Source of the DNA: DATKZH01 sp964475955
GTDB lineage: Bacteria; Planctomycetota; Planctomycetia; Pirellulales; Thermoguttaceae
Length of the DNA: 42,429 bases
NCBI GenBank assembly: GCA_964475955.1
Contig: CAYYZY010000053.1
Span: forward strand, 1-42,429
Direction: 5' to 3'
The notes under the pieces are model-generated. The model made no database searches, was not told the origin of the DNA, and saw only the letters and a list, made by a program, of their open reading frames with translations. Below, piece after piece: positions 8,110-17,017 of the stretch. Numbering within the stretch: position 1 is the stretch's first letter; each line of letters begins with the position of its first letter. A program made the position numbers and the translations under genes.

Positions 8110-9561
8110 ATGAGCACGAACCGGTCGACACCCGCGCTCGCCAGCGGCGTTCGCAGGACGCGCTCCGTGCGGGACGCGCGTCTCTGCCGGACCAATTACG
8201 TCCTGGGCTTCCTCGCGACGATGGCCGTGCTCTATCCCATGGCCGGCCAGAGCTTCAGTCTGTTCGGCTATCATTCGCGACTCATCGCCTCGGTGCTGAT
8301 CGCCGTCGCCTCGCTGGCGAGCATGTCCACGTTCTCCTTGAGTCGCGCACGCAACGGCTTGGCCTTGCTGTGCGTGGCGTTCGTGGTCCTCGCCTTCCTG
8401 TACGCGGACCTGTTGCAGCGCGAGGCGGCGTTTCGCATTCGTTTCGACACGGAGTACTACAACGGGAAGCTGGCTCGGATACTTCAGATATGCCTGCCGG
8501 TCCTGGTACTCGCCTACCTGATGTCGCCCTCGCGCCATCACGCGGCCTTCCTGAGCGGGACGCGATGCTGCATCTTCGTTTGCGGCCTGATCGGCCTCGC
8601 CGTCTTCTTTTCGTACGCCGATTACTATCTCGGTCAAACCTTCAGCGATGTGGCGGCACTGGAGCAGGAGGGCACGCACCACACGTGTGGGATATCGATC
8701 GTCCTTTCGCTCGCCGCGATCCTGCTGCTCGACAGGTTCCCCTGGAAAGGTTGGAGCTTCCCCTGCCTGTCGCTCCTGGCGCTCGTTCTGCTTCTGGCGG
8801 TTCTGCTGTTGCGCCAACGGGCGCACATGATCATGCTGGCCGTCCTCGTGCTGGCCAGGTTCTGGTCGGCGCGGACCAAGCTCTTCTCACTGGCCGCGGT
8901 GACGATCGCCTTTGCGCTGGTGGTCGGGTGGATCGTCGGCAACTACCGCGAATACGTGCTTACCGAGACGGTCCGCGCTTACTGGCAGGGTGCGGCCGAC
9001 GGGCGCATGGTGGAGGGCCGAATGGAATTGGCCCTCCAGGCGCTGGAGGGGATCCGTACGTGCCCGACGGGCCTGGGCCTGGGCGCGTTTTCCCTCGATC
9101 ACGCCAACAAGTACCCGCACAACTGCGTGCTGGAGGCCTTCTACGAACTCGGCGTGCTCGGCGCGATCGTGGTGGGCTCGATGTGCCTGATGGGGCTGCG
9201 CCAGCTCCCGGTCCTCTTCCGCAAGCGCGCCGCCTCGGACCCGGGCGCCGAGGGTTGGTTCGTGCGCGCCGTCGTCGTGTTCCTGCTCGCCCACGTGCTG
9301 AAATCCGGTTCGCTGGAGCATATCGGCATCTTCGTCTACTTCCTGTTCATCACGCCCAACGTGTTTCGAGAGGGCGAGAAGTCGCGACACCCCCGCCCAG
9401 GCGACTCCGCCCACGCAGCGCTGATGGGGCCGCACGCGATGCATCGACCGGCACGGCTGCGGAGGCCGGCCCCCGGAATGCTGGTGCCGCCGATACGCAC
9501 AGCCAGCCACCCCCGGCCACGCCGCGGGGGGACCGGCGCTGCGGCCCGGAGATCCGACTGA
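8110..9561 (+). CDS. O-antigen polymerase/ligase-like membrane protein (Wzy/WaaL type)
   Basis: The 483-residue protein has roughly ten hydrophobic segments. Between two of them is a periplasmic loop with a WaaL/Wzy_C-type pattern: EGRMELALQALEGIRTCPTG, then KYPHNCVLEAFYELGVLGAI around residues 334-353. The PHN followed by a Glu-rich helix is typical of the family, which joins glycan units to each other, to lipid A or to protein. ATG 8110 is chosen; its ribosome-binding site is weak. The gene follows DUF5989 after 115 bases and completes the glycan block. The last 65 or so residues (from about 418) are rich in Arg, Pro, His and Ala and unlike the membrane domain, perhaps read-through into repeat DNA. 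No glycosyltransferase is seen nearby. Confidence 0.8.
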   Translation: MSTNRSTPALASGVRRTRSVRDARLCRTNYVLGFLATMAVLYPMAGQSFSLFGYHSRLIASVLIAVASLASMSTFSLSRARNGLALLCVAFVVLAFLYADLLQREAAFRIRFDTEYYNGKLARILQICLPVLVLAYLMSPSRHHAAFLSGTRCCIFVCGLIGLAVFFSYADYYLGQTFSDVAALEQEGTHHTCGISIVLSLAAILLLDRFPWKGWSFPCLSLLALVLLLAVLLLRQRAHMIMLAVLVLARFWSARTKLFSLAAVTIAFALVVGWIVGNYREYVLTETVRAYWQGAADGRMVEGRMELALQALEGIRTCPTGLGLGAFSLDHANKYPHNCVLEAFYELGVLGAIVVGSMCLMGLRQLPVLFRKRAASDPGAEGWFVRAVVVFLLAHVLKSGSLEHIGIFVYFLFITPNVFREGEKSRHPRPGDSAHAALMGPHAMHRPARLRRPAPGMLVPPIRTASHPRPRRGGTGAAARRSD

Positions 9562-9964
9562 GAGGCTATCCGAGAAGGGCGACTGGCTCCCGGTGGTTGC
9601 GGAGCGAGAATACCCTTGCACAAGATGTAGGGTGCCGGTCCTTCTTTTCTGTCCCCCTTTTCAGCTCTATAGCCCCTGACTGGCTCAGCCCGGATTCCCG
9701 GCCTTCCCCTACAGACGCAGCGAAGTTGTGGACTGCGTTCCCCCTGCCCCGGAAAAACAGGCAGCATAGGCAGCGCAGGGGCTCTAGGTCAGGCGATCGA
9801 ACGCTGTGCGGCAACTGGACGGGGGTTGTCGTGCGGGGATATGATTCGAGGAACCGGAATCCCTCGGCGACCGATGGTCGAACGGCGAACCGGGGCTGCC
9901 CCGCTCGGTCGATTGCTCCCACCTGTTGTCTCTCGCGTTCCTCTAGCCAGAAAGGCTCCTGCCC
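9562..9964. other. Intergenic region, nothing recognisable
   Basis: Four hundred bases between the ligase-like gene and the PQQ propeller gene. No coding sequence, clear repeat, promoter pair or strong hairpin stands out. A modest AT-richer patch with CTTTTCAGCTCTATAGC lies near 9656-9673. Confidence 0.5.
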
Positions 9965-11239
9965 GTGAGAAATCAGTCCGCGCATCGAATGTCCCTGCTG
10001 GTTGCGGCCGTATCGCTCCTTTTCGTGGGGGCCGACTGGACGCGGTTCCGCGGCCCCGACGCCCGGGGAACCGCCGAGTCGACCGGCGTGCCCACGACGT
10101 GGAGTGCCGAGGAAAACGTCGTCTGGAAGACCGCGCTCCCCGGCCCCGGGGCTTCGAGCCCGATCACGCTGGGCGACCGGATCTTCCTCACCGGCTACAC
10201 CGGCTACGGGTTGAGCGAAGACGAGCCGGGCGATCCGGACGATCTGCGGCACAACGTCCTGTGCCTCAACCAAGCCGACGGCCGCATCGTGTGGGCCAAG
10301 GCGACCGAGGCCCGTCTGCCGGAGAGCGATTACGAGGCGGGCTTCATCAGTTTGCACGGGTACGCCTCGAGCACGCCGACCACCGACGGCCGGGCCGTCT
10401 ACGCCTTCTTCGGCCGATCGGGCGTGCTGGCCTACAGCCTCGATGGCGAACTGCTTTGGCACGCACTGGTCGGCGACGGCACGCACAACTGGGGCTCGGC
10501 CACCTCGCCGATCGTGTTCGGCGATCTGGTGATCGTCAACGCCAGCGTGGAGAGCCAGTCGCTGGTCGCCCTGGACAAAACGACCGGCGACGAGGTGTGG
10601 CGCGTGCCGGGCATCAAGTCGTCGTGGAGCACGCCGCTGGTGGTCGACCTGCCCGACGGCGGCCACGAGCTGGTCGTCAGCCTGCACAGCAAGATCCTCG
10701 GGCTCGACCCGGCCGCCGGTACCCAGCTTTGGGAGTGCGAGGGCGTGCCCGACTACGTGTGCCCTGGGGTGATCGCCCACGAGGGGATCGCATACGTGAC
10801 GGGCGGGCGCAAGCCGCACACGTTTGCGGTTCGCACGGGCGGCCGGGGCGACGTCACCGAGACGCACGTCCTGTGGCAGAACGGCGAGACGCCGAAGGTC
10901 GCCACGCCGCTCTACCACGACGGCCGCCTCTACTGGATGAACCAGCGCGGCGTGGCCCAGTGCGTCGACGCCGAGACGGGCGAGGTCGTCTACGAGGAGC
11001 GGATGCGGATCAGCGGCCGGGGCGACAGGGTCTACGCCTCGCCGGTGCTGGTCGACGGCAAGCTGTTCTACGTCACCCGTGCCGACGGCACGATCGTCCT
11101 GGCCGTCGGCCCCGAGTTCGACGAGCTGGCGCACAACCACCTGGGCGACGAGAGCGTGTTCAACGCCACCCCCGTCCCCCTCCCCGGCGGCCGCCTGCTC
11201 GTGCGCTCCGATCGGTACCTGTACTGCATCGGGGAGTAG
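9965..11239 (+). CDS. Exported PQQ-like beta-propeller repeat protein
   Basis: The 424-residue protein starts at GTG 9965, with AGAAAGG upstream. Its signal peptide is RMSLLVAAVSLLFVGA, followed by DWTRFRGPDARGTAEST, the signature start of the many planctomycete PQQ-like propellers. Blade strands recur along the chain: SSPITLGDRIFLTG, STPTTDGRAVYAFFG, WSTPLVVDLPDGG, TPLYHDGRLYWMN and SPVLVDGKLFYVTR. These fit an outer-membrane-assembly/quinoprotein-type eight-bladed fold. No catalytic residues of true PQQ dehydrogenases are evident, so the protein more likely binds ligands or partners in the periplasm. Neighbours give no operon context. The fold is secure; the function is not. Confidence 0.88.
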   Translation: MRNQSAHRMSLLVAAVSLLFVGADWTRFRGPDARGTAESTGVPTTWSAEENVVWKTALPGPGASSPITLGDRIFLTGYTGYGLSEDEPGDPDDLRHNVLCLNQADGRIVWAKATEARLPESDYEAGFISLHGYASSTPTTDGRAVYAFFGRSGVLAYSLDGELLWHALVGDGTHNWGSATSPIVFGDLVIVNASVESQSLVALDKTTGDEVWRVPGIKSSWSTPLVVDLPDGGHELVVSLHSKILGLDPAAGTQLWECEGVPDYVCPGVIAHEGIAYVTGGRKPHTFAVRTGGRGDVTETHVLWQNGETPKVATPLYHDGRLYWMNQRGVAQCVDAETGEVVYEERMRISGRGDRVYASPVLVDGKLFYVTRADGTIVLAVGPEFDELAHNHLGDESVFNATPVPLPGGRLLVRSDRYLYCIGE

Positions 11240-11283
11240 CCGGGGCGGACGGGACGTTGCGCCGGGACTGTTCAAATGGGCTT

Positions 11284-11351
11284 GTAGTGCCCCGGTTCAT
11301 CGGAGCTGGGCGGCCGCAAGCACCTTCCGACCGCATGAATGCGGTCACTAC
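11284..11351. repeat. Imperfect inverted repeat with GTAGTG ends
   Basis: The element is bounded by GTAGTGCCCCGGTTCAT (11284-11300) and, in inverted form, ATGAATGCGGTCACTAC (11335-11351), matching at 13 of 17 positions. Its right half contains a compact hairpin, GACCGCATGAATGCGGTC. A related left end, GTAGTGACCCGATTCATCGG, occurs at 18409. It lies between two plus-strand genes, where it could also act as a terminator. Confidence 0.6.
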
Positions 11352-11563
11352 AAACGTCGCGTGGATAATCCGCGAGAACGGCCGCGCTCCCCCTGGACCC
11401 CGAACAGCCCAACCCGTCCGGCGCGCCGGCTTTTCGCATGTTTACACGGCCGATTGTCGCGGCCACAATGGGGGCGGCGTCGGACGGCGCGCGGAGGCCG
11501 GATCGACGTCGCCCCGTGCTGTCCCGCCGCAATGACCCGCCCATCGAGCCGAGGAGGCTGAGC

Positions 11564-12913
11564 ATGCCCGTGCCGCCACAAGACCCGTCGCGCCGTCGTT
11601 TCCTGAAACAGGCCGCCGCCCTGTCGCTGGCGCCGTCGGTGATTCCGGCGGCCGCTTTGGGCAAGGGGGAGGCCGCCGCGCCGAGCGAGCGGATCGTGCT
11701 CGGCTTCATCGGCATCGGCATGATGGGCCGGGGCCACCTGCGGTGCTTCCTCGGCTTCGACGACGCCCAGGTGGTGGCCGTCTGCGACGTCGACCGCTGG
11801 CGGCGCGAGAACGCCAAGACCACCGCCGACGAGACCTACGCCGAACGCAAGCCGAGCGGCACCTACCACGGCTGCACGGCGTACACCGACTTGCGCGAGC
11901 TGCTGGCACGGGAGGACGTCGACGGCGTGGTCATCGCCACCGGCGACCGCTGGCACCCGCTGGCCACCATCCTGGCGGCCAAGGCGGGCAAGGACGTCTA
12001 TTGCGAGAAGCCCGTCTCGTGCACGATCCGGGAAGCCCGGGCGATGATCGACACGGTCCGCCGCTACGACCGCGTGTTTCAGACGGGCCTCCAGCAGCGG
12101 TCCGCCCCCGAGTTCCGCAAGGCGTGCGACCTGGTCAAATCGGGTGCGATCGGCCGGGTGAAGGTGGTCTATGTGGGCTTCCCGGGCACGAGCAGCTCGG
12201 TGAACCTTCCCGCCGAGCCGGTGCCCGAGGGGCTCGATTGGGACCTGTGGCTGGGCCCGGCCCCGTGGCGCCCGTTCAACAACCGCTTCCATCATTACCA
12301 GAAGCCGCGGCACGTGGTCCCCTGGCATTTCTGCCGCGACTTTGGGGGCGGAAACCTCACCAGCAACGCGGTGCACGCGTTCGACGTGGTCCAGTGGGGG
12401 CTCGGCATGGATGAGAGCGGGCCGGTCGAGGTCATTCCGCCCGAGACGGGCCGGGTCCCCTCGCTCACGTTCAAGTACCCCGGCAACGTGGTCCTCCAGG
12501 TCGAGTGGAAGCTGGACCCCCAGAAGCACTTCGTGCCCGAAGGGTGGGACGTCAACACGCGCATCCAGAACTTCGGTGCGCTGTTCGTCGGCCGGGATGG
12601 GTGGATTCACGTGGGGCGCAACGGGTATCTGAAGAGCTACCCCGAAGCGATCGTCGGCGACGCGGAGTGGCCGGAGCACAAGTACGCGGTGACCAGCCAC
12701 CAGCACGGCTGGCTCGACTGCATGCGGTCGCGGCAGCGCCCGGCGTGCGACGTGGCCTTCGGCGCCCACTCGACCATGGTCTCGCACCTCGGCTGCATCG
12801 CCCACTGGACGGGCCGCGCGTTGAAGTGGGACCCGGCCGCCGAACGGTTTCTCGACGACGACGAAGCCAACCGCCTCCTCTCGCGCCCGAAACGCGCGCC
12901 GTGGCGGATCTAG
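11564..12913 (+). CDS. Tat-exported Gfo/Idh/MocA family oxidoreductase
   Basis: Family members are NAD(P)-dependent sugar or inositol oxidoreductases. The 449-residue protein starts at ATG 11564 with GAGGAGG 6 bases upstream. It opens with a twin-arginine signal, SRRRFLKQAAALSLAPS. The Rossmann motif GFIGIGMMGRGH follows, then VVAVCDVD, GVVIATGDRWH, CEKPVSCTIREARAM and LQQRSAPEFRKACDLV. The C-terminal half has NRFHHYQKPRHVVPWHFCR and GGNLTSNAVHAFDVVQWG, where the last His fits the substrate-binding region. Tat export suggests a periplasmic enzyme that carries its cofactor folded in. The substrate cannot be inferred. It stands alone between repeat-rich gaps and is the first of three family members in the window. 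Confidence 0.92.
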   Translation: MPVPPQDPSRRRFLKQAAALSLAPSVIPAAALGKGEAAAPSERIVLGFIGIGMMGRGHLRCFLGFDDAQVVAVCDVDRWRRENAKTTADETYAERKPSGTYHGCTAYTDLRELLAREDVDGVVIATGDRWHPLATILAAKAGKDVYCEKPVSCTIREARAMIDTVRRYDRVFQTGLQQRSAPEFRKACDLVKSGAIGRVKVVYVGFPGTSSSVNLPAEPVPEGLDWDLWLGPAPWRPFNNRFHHYQKPRHVVPWHFCRDFGGGNLTSNAVHAFDVVQWGLGMDESGPVEVIPPETGRVPSLTFKYPGNVVLQVEWKLDPQKHFVPEGWDVNTRIQNFGALFVGRDGWIHVGRNGYLKSYPEAIVGDAEWPEHKYAVTSHQHGWLDCMRSRQRPACDVAFGAHSTMVSHLGCIAHWTGRALKWDPAAERFLDDDEANRLLSRPKRAPWRI

Positions 12914-13329
12914 CCGGGCCAGCCTCCCTTTGGACTGCGGCAACTTGTTGCCGCTTCTCGTACCGGTGAGGGGGATCCCCCGCGTTCTCCTCGTCCTCGT
13001 TTCCAGGCCCTGCCTGGGAACGCCCTAACGCGAGGCTCCGCCTCGTCCCACAAAGGCTTGCCTTAAGCGCCGGGACGCCGCGCATCTCCAGGAGGGGTAC
13101 GTGCCATCACCCTACGCAAGCGGTGCGAAGCGGAGCTTCCCGGAACGGGGTTCCCAAGATCGAACCCGGGGTAGCTCCGCAACCCCGGGCTAAGGTACGG
13201 AACGCCTTCGGCGTACGGCCTCGGAACAAAAACGGAACACGACCTGCCCTGCGGTCAATCGCTGAGTTTTCGCTGACCACGCGGCGTGTGTCTGCTGCGG
13301 GAGCCGGGAAGCTATCCCTCGGACGCGCC
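12914..13329. repeat. Intergenic cluster of small hairpin repeats, no gene seen
   Basis: The gap between convergent genes carries several short palindromes: TTCCAGGCCCTGCCTGGGAA near 13000, GAGGCTCCGCCTC near 13032, and CCCGGGGT/ACCCCGGG (13165-13172 with 13182-13189). A GGAACGCC...GGCG hairpin lies near 13200. They look like unrelated dispersed repeats placed side by side. Open frames through the region have no protein-like composition. Some may act as terminators for the flanking convergent genes. Confidence 0.5.
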
Positions 13330-14391
13330 TTACAGGCCGGTCGCCATCAGCGCCTGGGCAAGAGCGGTGAGGTCCTGGCGGGTGGCGAGGCGCGGGATTC
13401 CGAGCAGTCGCAGGGCGAACGGGAGGATGGGCCCCAACGACCGCTTGAGGCAGCGGATCTCGAAATCGACCGGGTCGGTCGCCCCGGCGCGCGGGGCGAG
13501 CGGCGCCCCGCAGAGCGACTCGACCAGCCGAACCAGGTACTTGGCGATGCGGCGCATCTTGCGGTAGTTGAGCCGGTCGGGCGTGTCGGTCGGCACGTGG
13601 TAGTGCGGCCACCGCCCACAGGAGAGGAACAGGTACGGTACGCCCCGTTGGCGGAACACGCCGTGGTCGCTCATGTCGCCGATGTACTCGTTCAGGGCGG
13701 CCACCAGGCGCAGCCGGCGCGGGAGTCGCGCCTTCTCCACCGCCTCGGGAAGCGCCGGGTGGCTCTCGGCGCCGGTGACGAACAGGAGGTCGCGGACGAT
13801 GGGCAGGGCGACGTCCCAGCGGTCGAGGCGGGGGAGGCGGCGGGCCAGCCAGTCGGCCAGCCGATGCACGCGGAGGTAGGAGAACGGGAGGACCACGTCG
13901 TGCCCGACGAGGTCCATGATCACGGCCGCGTGGACGCCTTCCGGCTGCATCTGGTCTTCGTAGAAGCGGATGCTCCCCATGCCGGGCCCGAGGAAGTGGG
14001 GTGGCTCCTCGGCGTCGAAAAGCGCGATGGCCACGTCGCGCGCCGGCGGCCGGTTGCGAAACGCCTCGGCGGCCGCCAGGGCAATGGCCAGCGCGGCGCA
14101 GTTGTCGTCGGCGCAGGGGGCGGCGATGACGCTGTCGTAATGCGCTCCCACGAGCACGGGCGGCAGCGCCGGATCGCGGCCCGCCGCCACGCCCAGCAGG
14201 TTCACCCTCACGGCCCCCTCCTCGCCGTACTGGAGGGCGAACGAATCGCCCCGGTAGGGGCGCAAGCCCAGCCGTTCCATTCGCTTGAGCAGGTACGCCC
14301 TGGCGACCGCGTGCCCATGGCTTCCGACCAGGCGCCCATGGGGCAGGGCGAGGTGCGCGACGTCGGTCTTCAGCGCGCGGAGGGAAGTCAT
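13330..14391 (-). CDS. M28-family zinc metallopeptidase (aminopeptidase-like)
   Basis: M28 enzymes are two-zinc aminopeptidases or related amidohydrolases. The 353-residue protein has the metal ligand set in order: GAHYDS (His84, Asp86), ADDN (Asp95), DAEEPP (Glu128/Glu129), MDLVGHD (Asp160) and YHVPTDT (His265). Length and spacing fit the family. ATG 14391 is chosen because upstream frame is only heptanucleotide repeat. No clear signal peptide is seen, so it may be cytosolic. The promoter side is occupied by the tandem repeat at 14401-14463, whose copy number could influence expression. Substrate is unknown; no operon partner is visible. Confidence 0.88.
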   Translation of the reverse strand: MTSLRALKTDVAHLALPHGRLVGSHGHAVARAYLLKRMERLGLRPYRGDSFALQYGEEGAVRVNLLGVAAGRDPALPPVLVGAHYDSVIAAPCADDNCAALAIALAAAEAFRNRPPARDVAIALFDAEEPPHFLGPGMGSIRFYEDQMQPEGVHAAVIMDLVGHDVVLPFSYLRVHRLADWLARRLPRLDRWDVALPIVRDLLFVTGAESHPALPEAVEKARLPRRLRLVAALNEYIGDMSDHGVFRQRGVPYLFLSCGRWPHYHVPTDTPDRLNYRKMRRIAKYLVRLVESLCGAPLAPRAGATDPVDFEIRCLKRSLGPILPFALRLLGIPRLATRQDLTALAQALMATGL

Positions 14392-14400
14392 CGTTGCGTG

Positions 14401-14463
14401 GTGAGTGGTGAGTGGTGAGTGGTGAGTGGTGAGTGGGGAGTGGGGAGTGGGGAGTGGGGAGTG
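14401..14463. repeat. Heptanucleotide tandem repeat, nine units
   Basis: Five perfect units of GTGAGTG are followed by four of GGGAGTG, with no interruption. The array begins 10 bases upstream of the M28 peptidase ATG (14391, minus strand), so it occupies that gene's ribosome-binding and leader region. Slippage in copy number could alter spacing or leader structure. Similar seven-base periodic tracts occur at 37851-37885 and 42305-42381. Confidence 0.9.
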
Positions 14464-14550
14464 CGGCGGGGCGGAGGGCGGATCGATTCCGACTGCGGCA
14501 TTGGAAAGGACCACGCGCGAAATCCGTGTCGGAACACGGGCGTAGCACAC

Positions 14551-14580
14551 TTTTCCAACGTGCCTGCACGATGGAATCGT
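14551..14580 (+). repeat. Dispersed TTTCCAACGTGCC element, copy 1
   Basis: The sequence TTTTCCAACGTGCC, then TGCACGATGGAATCGT, matches copies at 28440-28479 (plus) and 30193-30229 (minus). Part of it (ACGATGGAATCGT) can fold on itself. It lies in the 330-base gap between the minus-strand PhoD-like phosphatase and M28 peptidase genes. The rest of that gap, apart from the heptanucleotide array, shows nothing recognisable. Confidence 0.6.
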
Positions 14581-14722
14581 GCCCCACGTACTCATCTCTC
14601 AGTACAGATCTCCCCGAAGGCGGGCAGTGACGGTTGTCTTCTCAGTCATCGTTTTCAGCAAGAGGCGGAAATCAAGTCCCTAAAGCCTCAAACTTAAAAC
14701 CTCGACCCTTGACCTCACTACG

Positions 14723-16579
14723 TCACGGCTTCTTCGCCGGCGGCGCCTCCAGGTCGACCAGCGAAATCCCCTCGGCGTAGACCAGCTTGCCCGTGTAGCC
14801 GTCGTAGAAGGAGACGACCGCCTGGGGCGAGTCGTAGGCGATCCACTGGTAGCCGACCCCCTCGGGCAGGGCCGACTTGAAGACGTTGTTCACCTGGACC
14901 ATGGCGTAGTACGTGCCGTGCAGGCGCGAATAGTGGACGTTGTCGGGGAAACCGGCCACCCACTTGATCTTCACCCGGCGACCGGCCGAGTCGTACCAGC
15001 CGCCGAAGGGCGGCTTGCCGGCCGTGCCGATCGGGTGGGCGGCCGAGTTGAGCGGGCCGCAGAGGAACTCCCACACGTTGTCGGTGATCTGGATGGAGAA
15101 CGAGTTGTGCACGTCGCCGCTGATGATGAGCACCGGCTTGTCGAGCGCGTCGAACAGGTCCAGGAGCATCTCCCGCTCGTGGAGGAACATCACGAACGTA
15201 TCGCCCTTGGGCTTGAGGCTGCGGCCCACGTGATAGCCGGTGTGGGGAATCACCCACGGCACGCTGGAGATGACGAAGACGAACTGGGCGTCGGTTTGCT
15301 TCACGCCCTCGACGAGCCACTTCTTTTGCACCGGCCCGAGCATCGCCTGGGCCGGGTCGCGCTGCCGCTCGAGGCGGTACCGGGTTCGCTCGCTGCGGCA
15401 GTCGAGGGCGAAAAAGTGGCAGTTGCCGACGCGCCAGTCGAAGAAGTGGTGCGTGCCGATGCTGTAGGGGCACGTCTCGTCGGCCTCGAACGCGGGCTGC
15501 ACGCGGAGCCGGTTCTCGTCGAGCACTTCGACGGGCGCGTAGACGCCGGCGTTGTTGGCCTTCGGATGCACGTGGAGGCTGCTCACCCGCTTCAATTCGA
15601 GGTCGGTGAAGTCGGCCTCGGGGTCGACGAGCACGTCGCCCGACTCCTCGACCTTGGCCTTGCCGAACCGGATGGGCATGCGGTAGGGCGACTCGTAGTT
15701 GGCCCAACCGGCATATTCGCCCCATGCCCGAAGCGGCAGGTCGCGGCCCAGCCAGGGCCCCTTCTTCAGGCCGGCCTCGGTGAATCCGCCCGTCTCGCGG
15801 TCCATCTCGTGGTCGTCGAACGTGAACAGGTTGGGCAGGTAGCGGAACAGGGTCGACATCGACCGGCCGCGGCTCAGGTAGAGCTTGTAGTTGTTGCGGT
15901 AGCCGTCGATCGTGCCGTCGCGCAGCTCCTCGTAGATATAGTCGCCGTTGGTGAACAGGAACATCGCGTCGTCGCGGTGCTCTTCGAAGATGTGGTGGAA
16001 CACGGGCGGGCTGCCGTAATGGCCGCCGCTTTTCATGGGGTCCTGGCTGCCGCAGTGGCCGATGGCGAAGCGGACGTTGAAAAGCCCCTCCGGGTTGTGG
16101 GTCTCGTCGCGGTAGCTGTCGGCGTCGGGGAGCGTGCGGAAGCTGGGCCAGGGGTGATCGATCTCCATGCGCGTGTCGGCCAGCCGGCCGTCGACCGCCA
16201 CGCCGTAGTAGTACCGGGTGTTGGGCTCGAGCCCCACCAGGTCGACCCAGCCGGTGTTGTCGGCCTCCGCGGCCGTCTGCCCCTCGGCGGCCGGCGATTC
16301 GGCCGAAAGGGGCAGGCGCGGGCTGCACACGACGGCGAACGGCACGGGCTTCTTCGTGCGCACCCACACGCGGACCGAAGTCGCGGTCGGCCGGCCCAGA
16401 ATCGGCCCGTGCGTGAGCCCGGTCGTTTGGTAGGGCACCACGTGATGGGCGACCGGGTCGGGCCAAAGGTCGAGGACCTGCGCCGGGGCGCGGGCGGCGA
16501 CCAGAAGCGCCGCGGTCGCGAGCACGAGGGAGACAAGCCGAATGGGACGGATGGCGGGCCGCAGTGCTGGGGGCGTCAC
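14723..16579 (-). CDS. PhoD-like alkaline phosphatase/phosphodiesterase, exported
   Basis: PhoD-type enzymes are secreted metallophosphatases that release phosphate from mono- and diesters. The 618-residue protein starts at GTG 16579 with GAGGAG about 7 bases upstream. Its hydrophobic signal is LVSLVLATAALLVAARAPAQ. An N-terminal Fn3-like part (ATSVRVWVRTKK) precedes the catalytic domain: IGHCGSQDPM, FTNGDYIYEEL (GDxxYE), FTFDDHEMDRE, FFALDCRSERTRY, FVISSVPWVIP and ISGDVHNSFSI (GDVH). The conserved PhoD metal-binding motifs are thus present. The reading frame stays open far upstream, but the ribosome-binding site and signal peptide fix the start. A role in phosphate scavenging at the cell surface is likely. 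Confidence 0.88.
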   Translation of the reverse strand: MTPPALRPAIRPIRLVSLVLATAALLVAARAPAQVLDLWPDPVAHHVVPYQTTGLTHGPILGRPTATSVRVWVRTKKPVPFAVVCSPRLPLSAESPAAEGQTAAEADNTGWVDLVGLEPNTRYYYGVAVDGRLADTRMEIDHPWPSFRTLPDADSYRDETHNPEGLFNVRFAIGHCGSQDPMKSGGHYGSPPVFHHIFEEHRDDAMFLFTNGDYIYEELRDGTIDGYRNNYKLYLSRGRSMSTLFRYLPNLFTFDDHEMDRETGGFTEAGLKKGPWLGRDLPLRAWGEYAGWANYESPYRMPIRFGKAKVEESGDVLVDPEADFTDLELKRVSSLHVHPKANNAGVYAPVEVLDENRLRVQPAFEADETCPYSIGTHHFFDWRVGNCHFFALDCRSERTRYRLERQRDPAQAMLGPVQKKWLVEGVKQTDAQFVFVISSVPWVIPHTGYHVGRSLKPKGDTFVMFLHEREMLLDLFDALDKPVLIISGDVHNSFSIQITDNVWEFLCGPLNSAAHPIGTAGKPPFGGWYDSAGRRVKIKWVAGFPDNVHYSRLHGTYYAMVQVNNVFKSALPEGVGYQWIAYDSPQAVVSFYDGYTGKLVYAEGISLVDLEAPPAKKP

Positions 16580-17017
16580 GGGGCATCTCCTCTGGTTGTC
16601 GTGTGGGTTCGCAGGATGGCGTTCCTCGTCGGACACAATAACGCAGCGGCCGCCGCCTTGCCAGGGGCGGGGGGAACGGCCGAAAATGGCCGGGAGGACG
16701 TCGACGCAGGCGGGTGCTCGCTCGTCGTCCCTTTCGACGAGCCCTTGCAGCGGGCGGTGCTTGCGGGGATCATCGAGCGTATACGGCCGGGGGGCTTCCT
16801 GGTCACCGGCAAGCAGGAGCGGCTGCCCGAGCCGGCCGAGCGCCTTTCGCCGTTCGGTCGCCACGTGGGCACGTACCGCGTCGCGCCTGCATGACCGCGG
16901 GAGGAGCCAAGGCCCGGCATCGGCGTCGCACGTCCCGCGCCAAACCCTCAACCTTCAACAATCGTCGATCCAACGAACCGACGTCCGCCGTCCCTCAACG
17001 CCGACGGAGCAAACCTG
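16580..17017. other. Divergent intergenic region, nothing recognisable
   Basis: About 440 bases between the minus-strand PhoD-like gene and the plus-strand metallophosphoesterase gene. The minus strand stays open but with composition unlike a protein. No convincing promoter pair, RNA or repeat was seen, although both flanking genes need promoters here. Confidence 0.5.

Noticed and set aside
8001..9968. A 655-residue open frame overlapping the ligase-like gene
   Set aside because: It is in another frame, Arg/Pro-rich, and lacks membrane segments; the 8110-9561 frame carries the family motifs.
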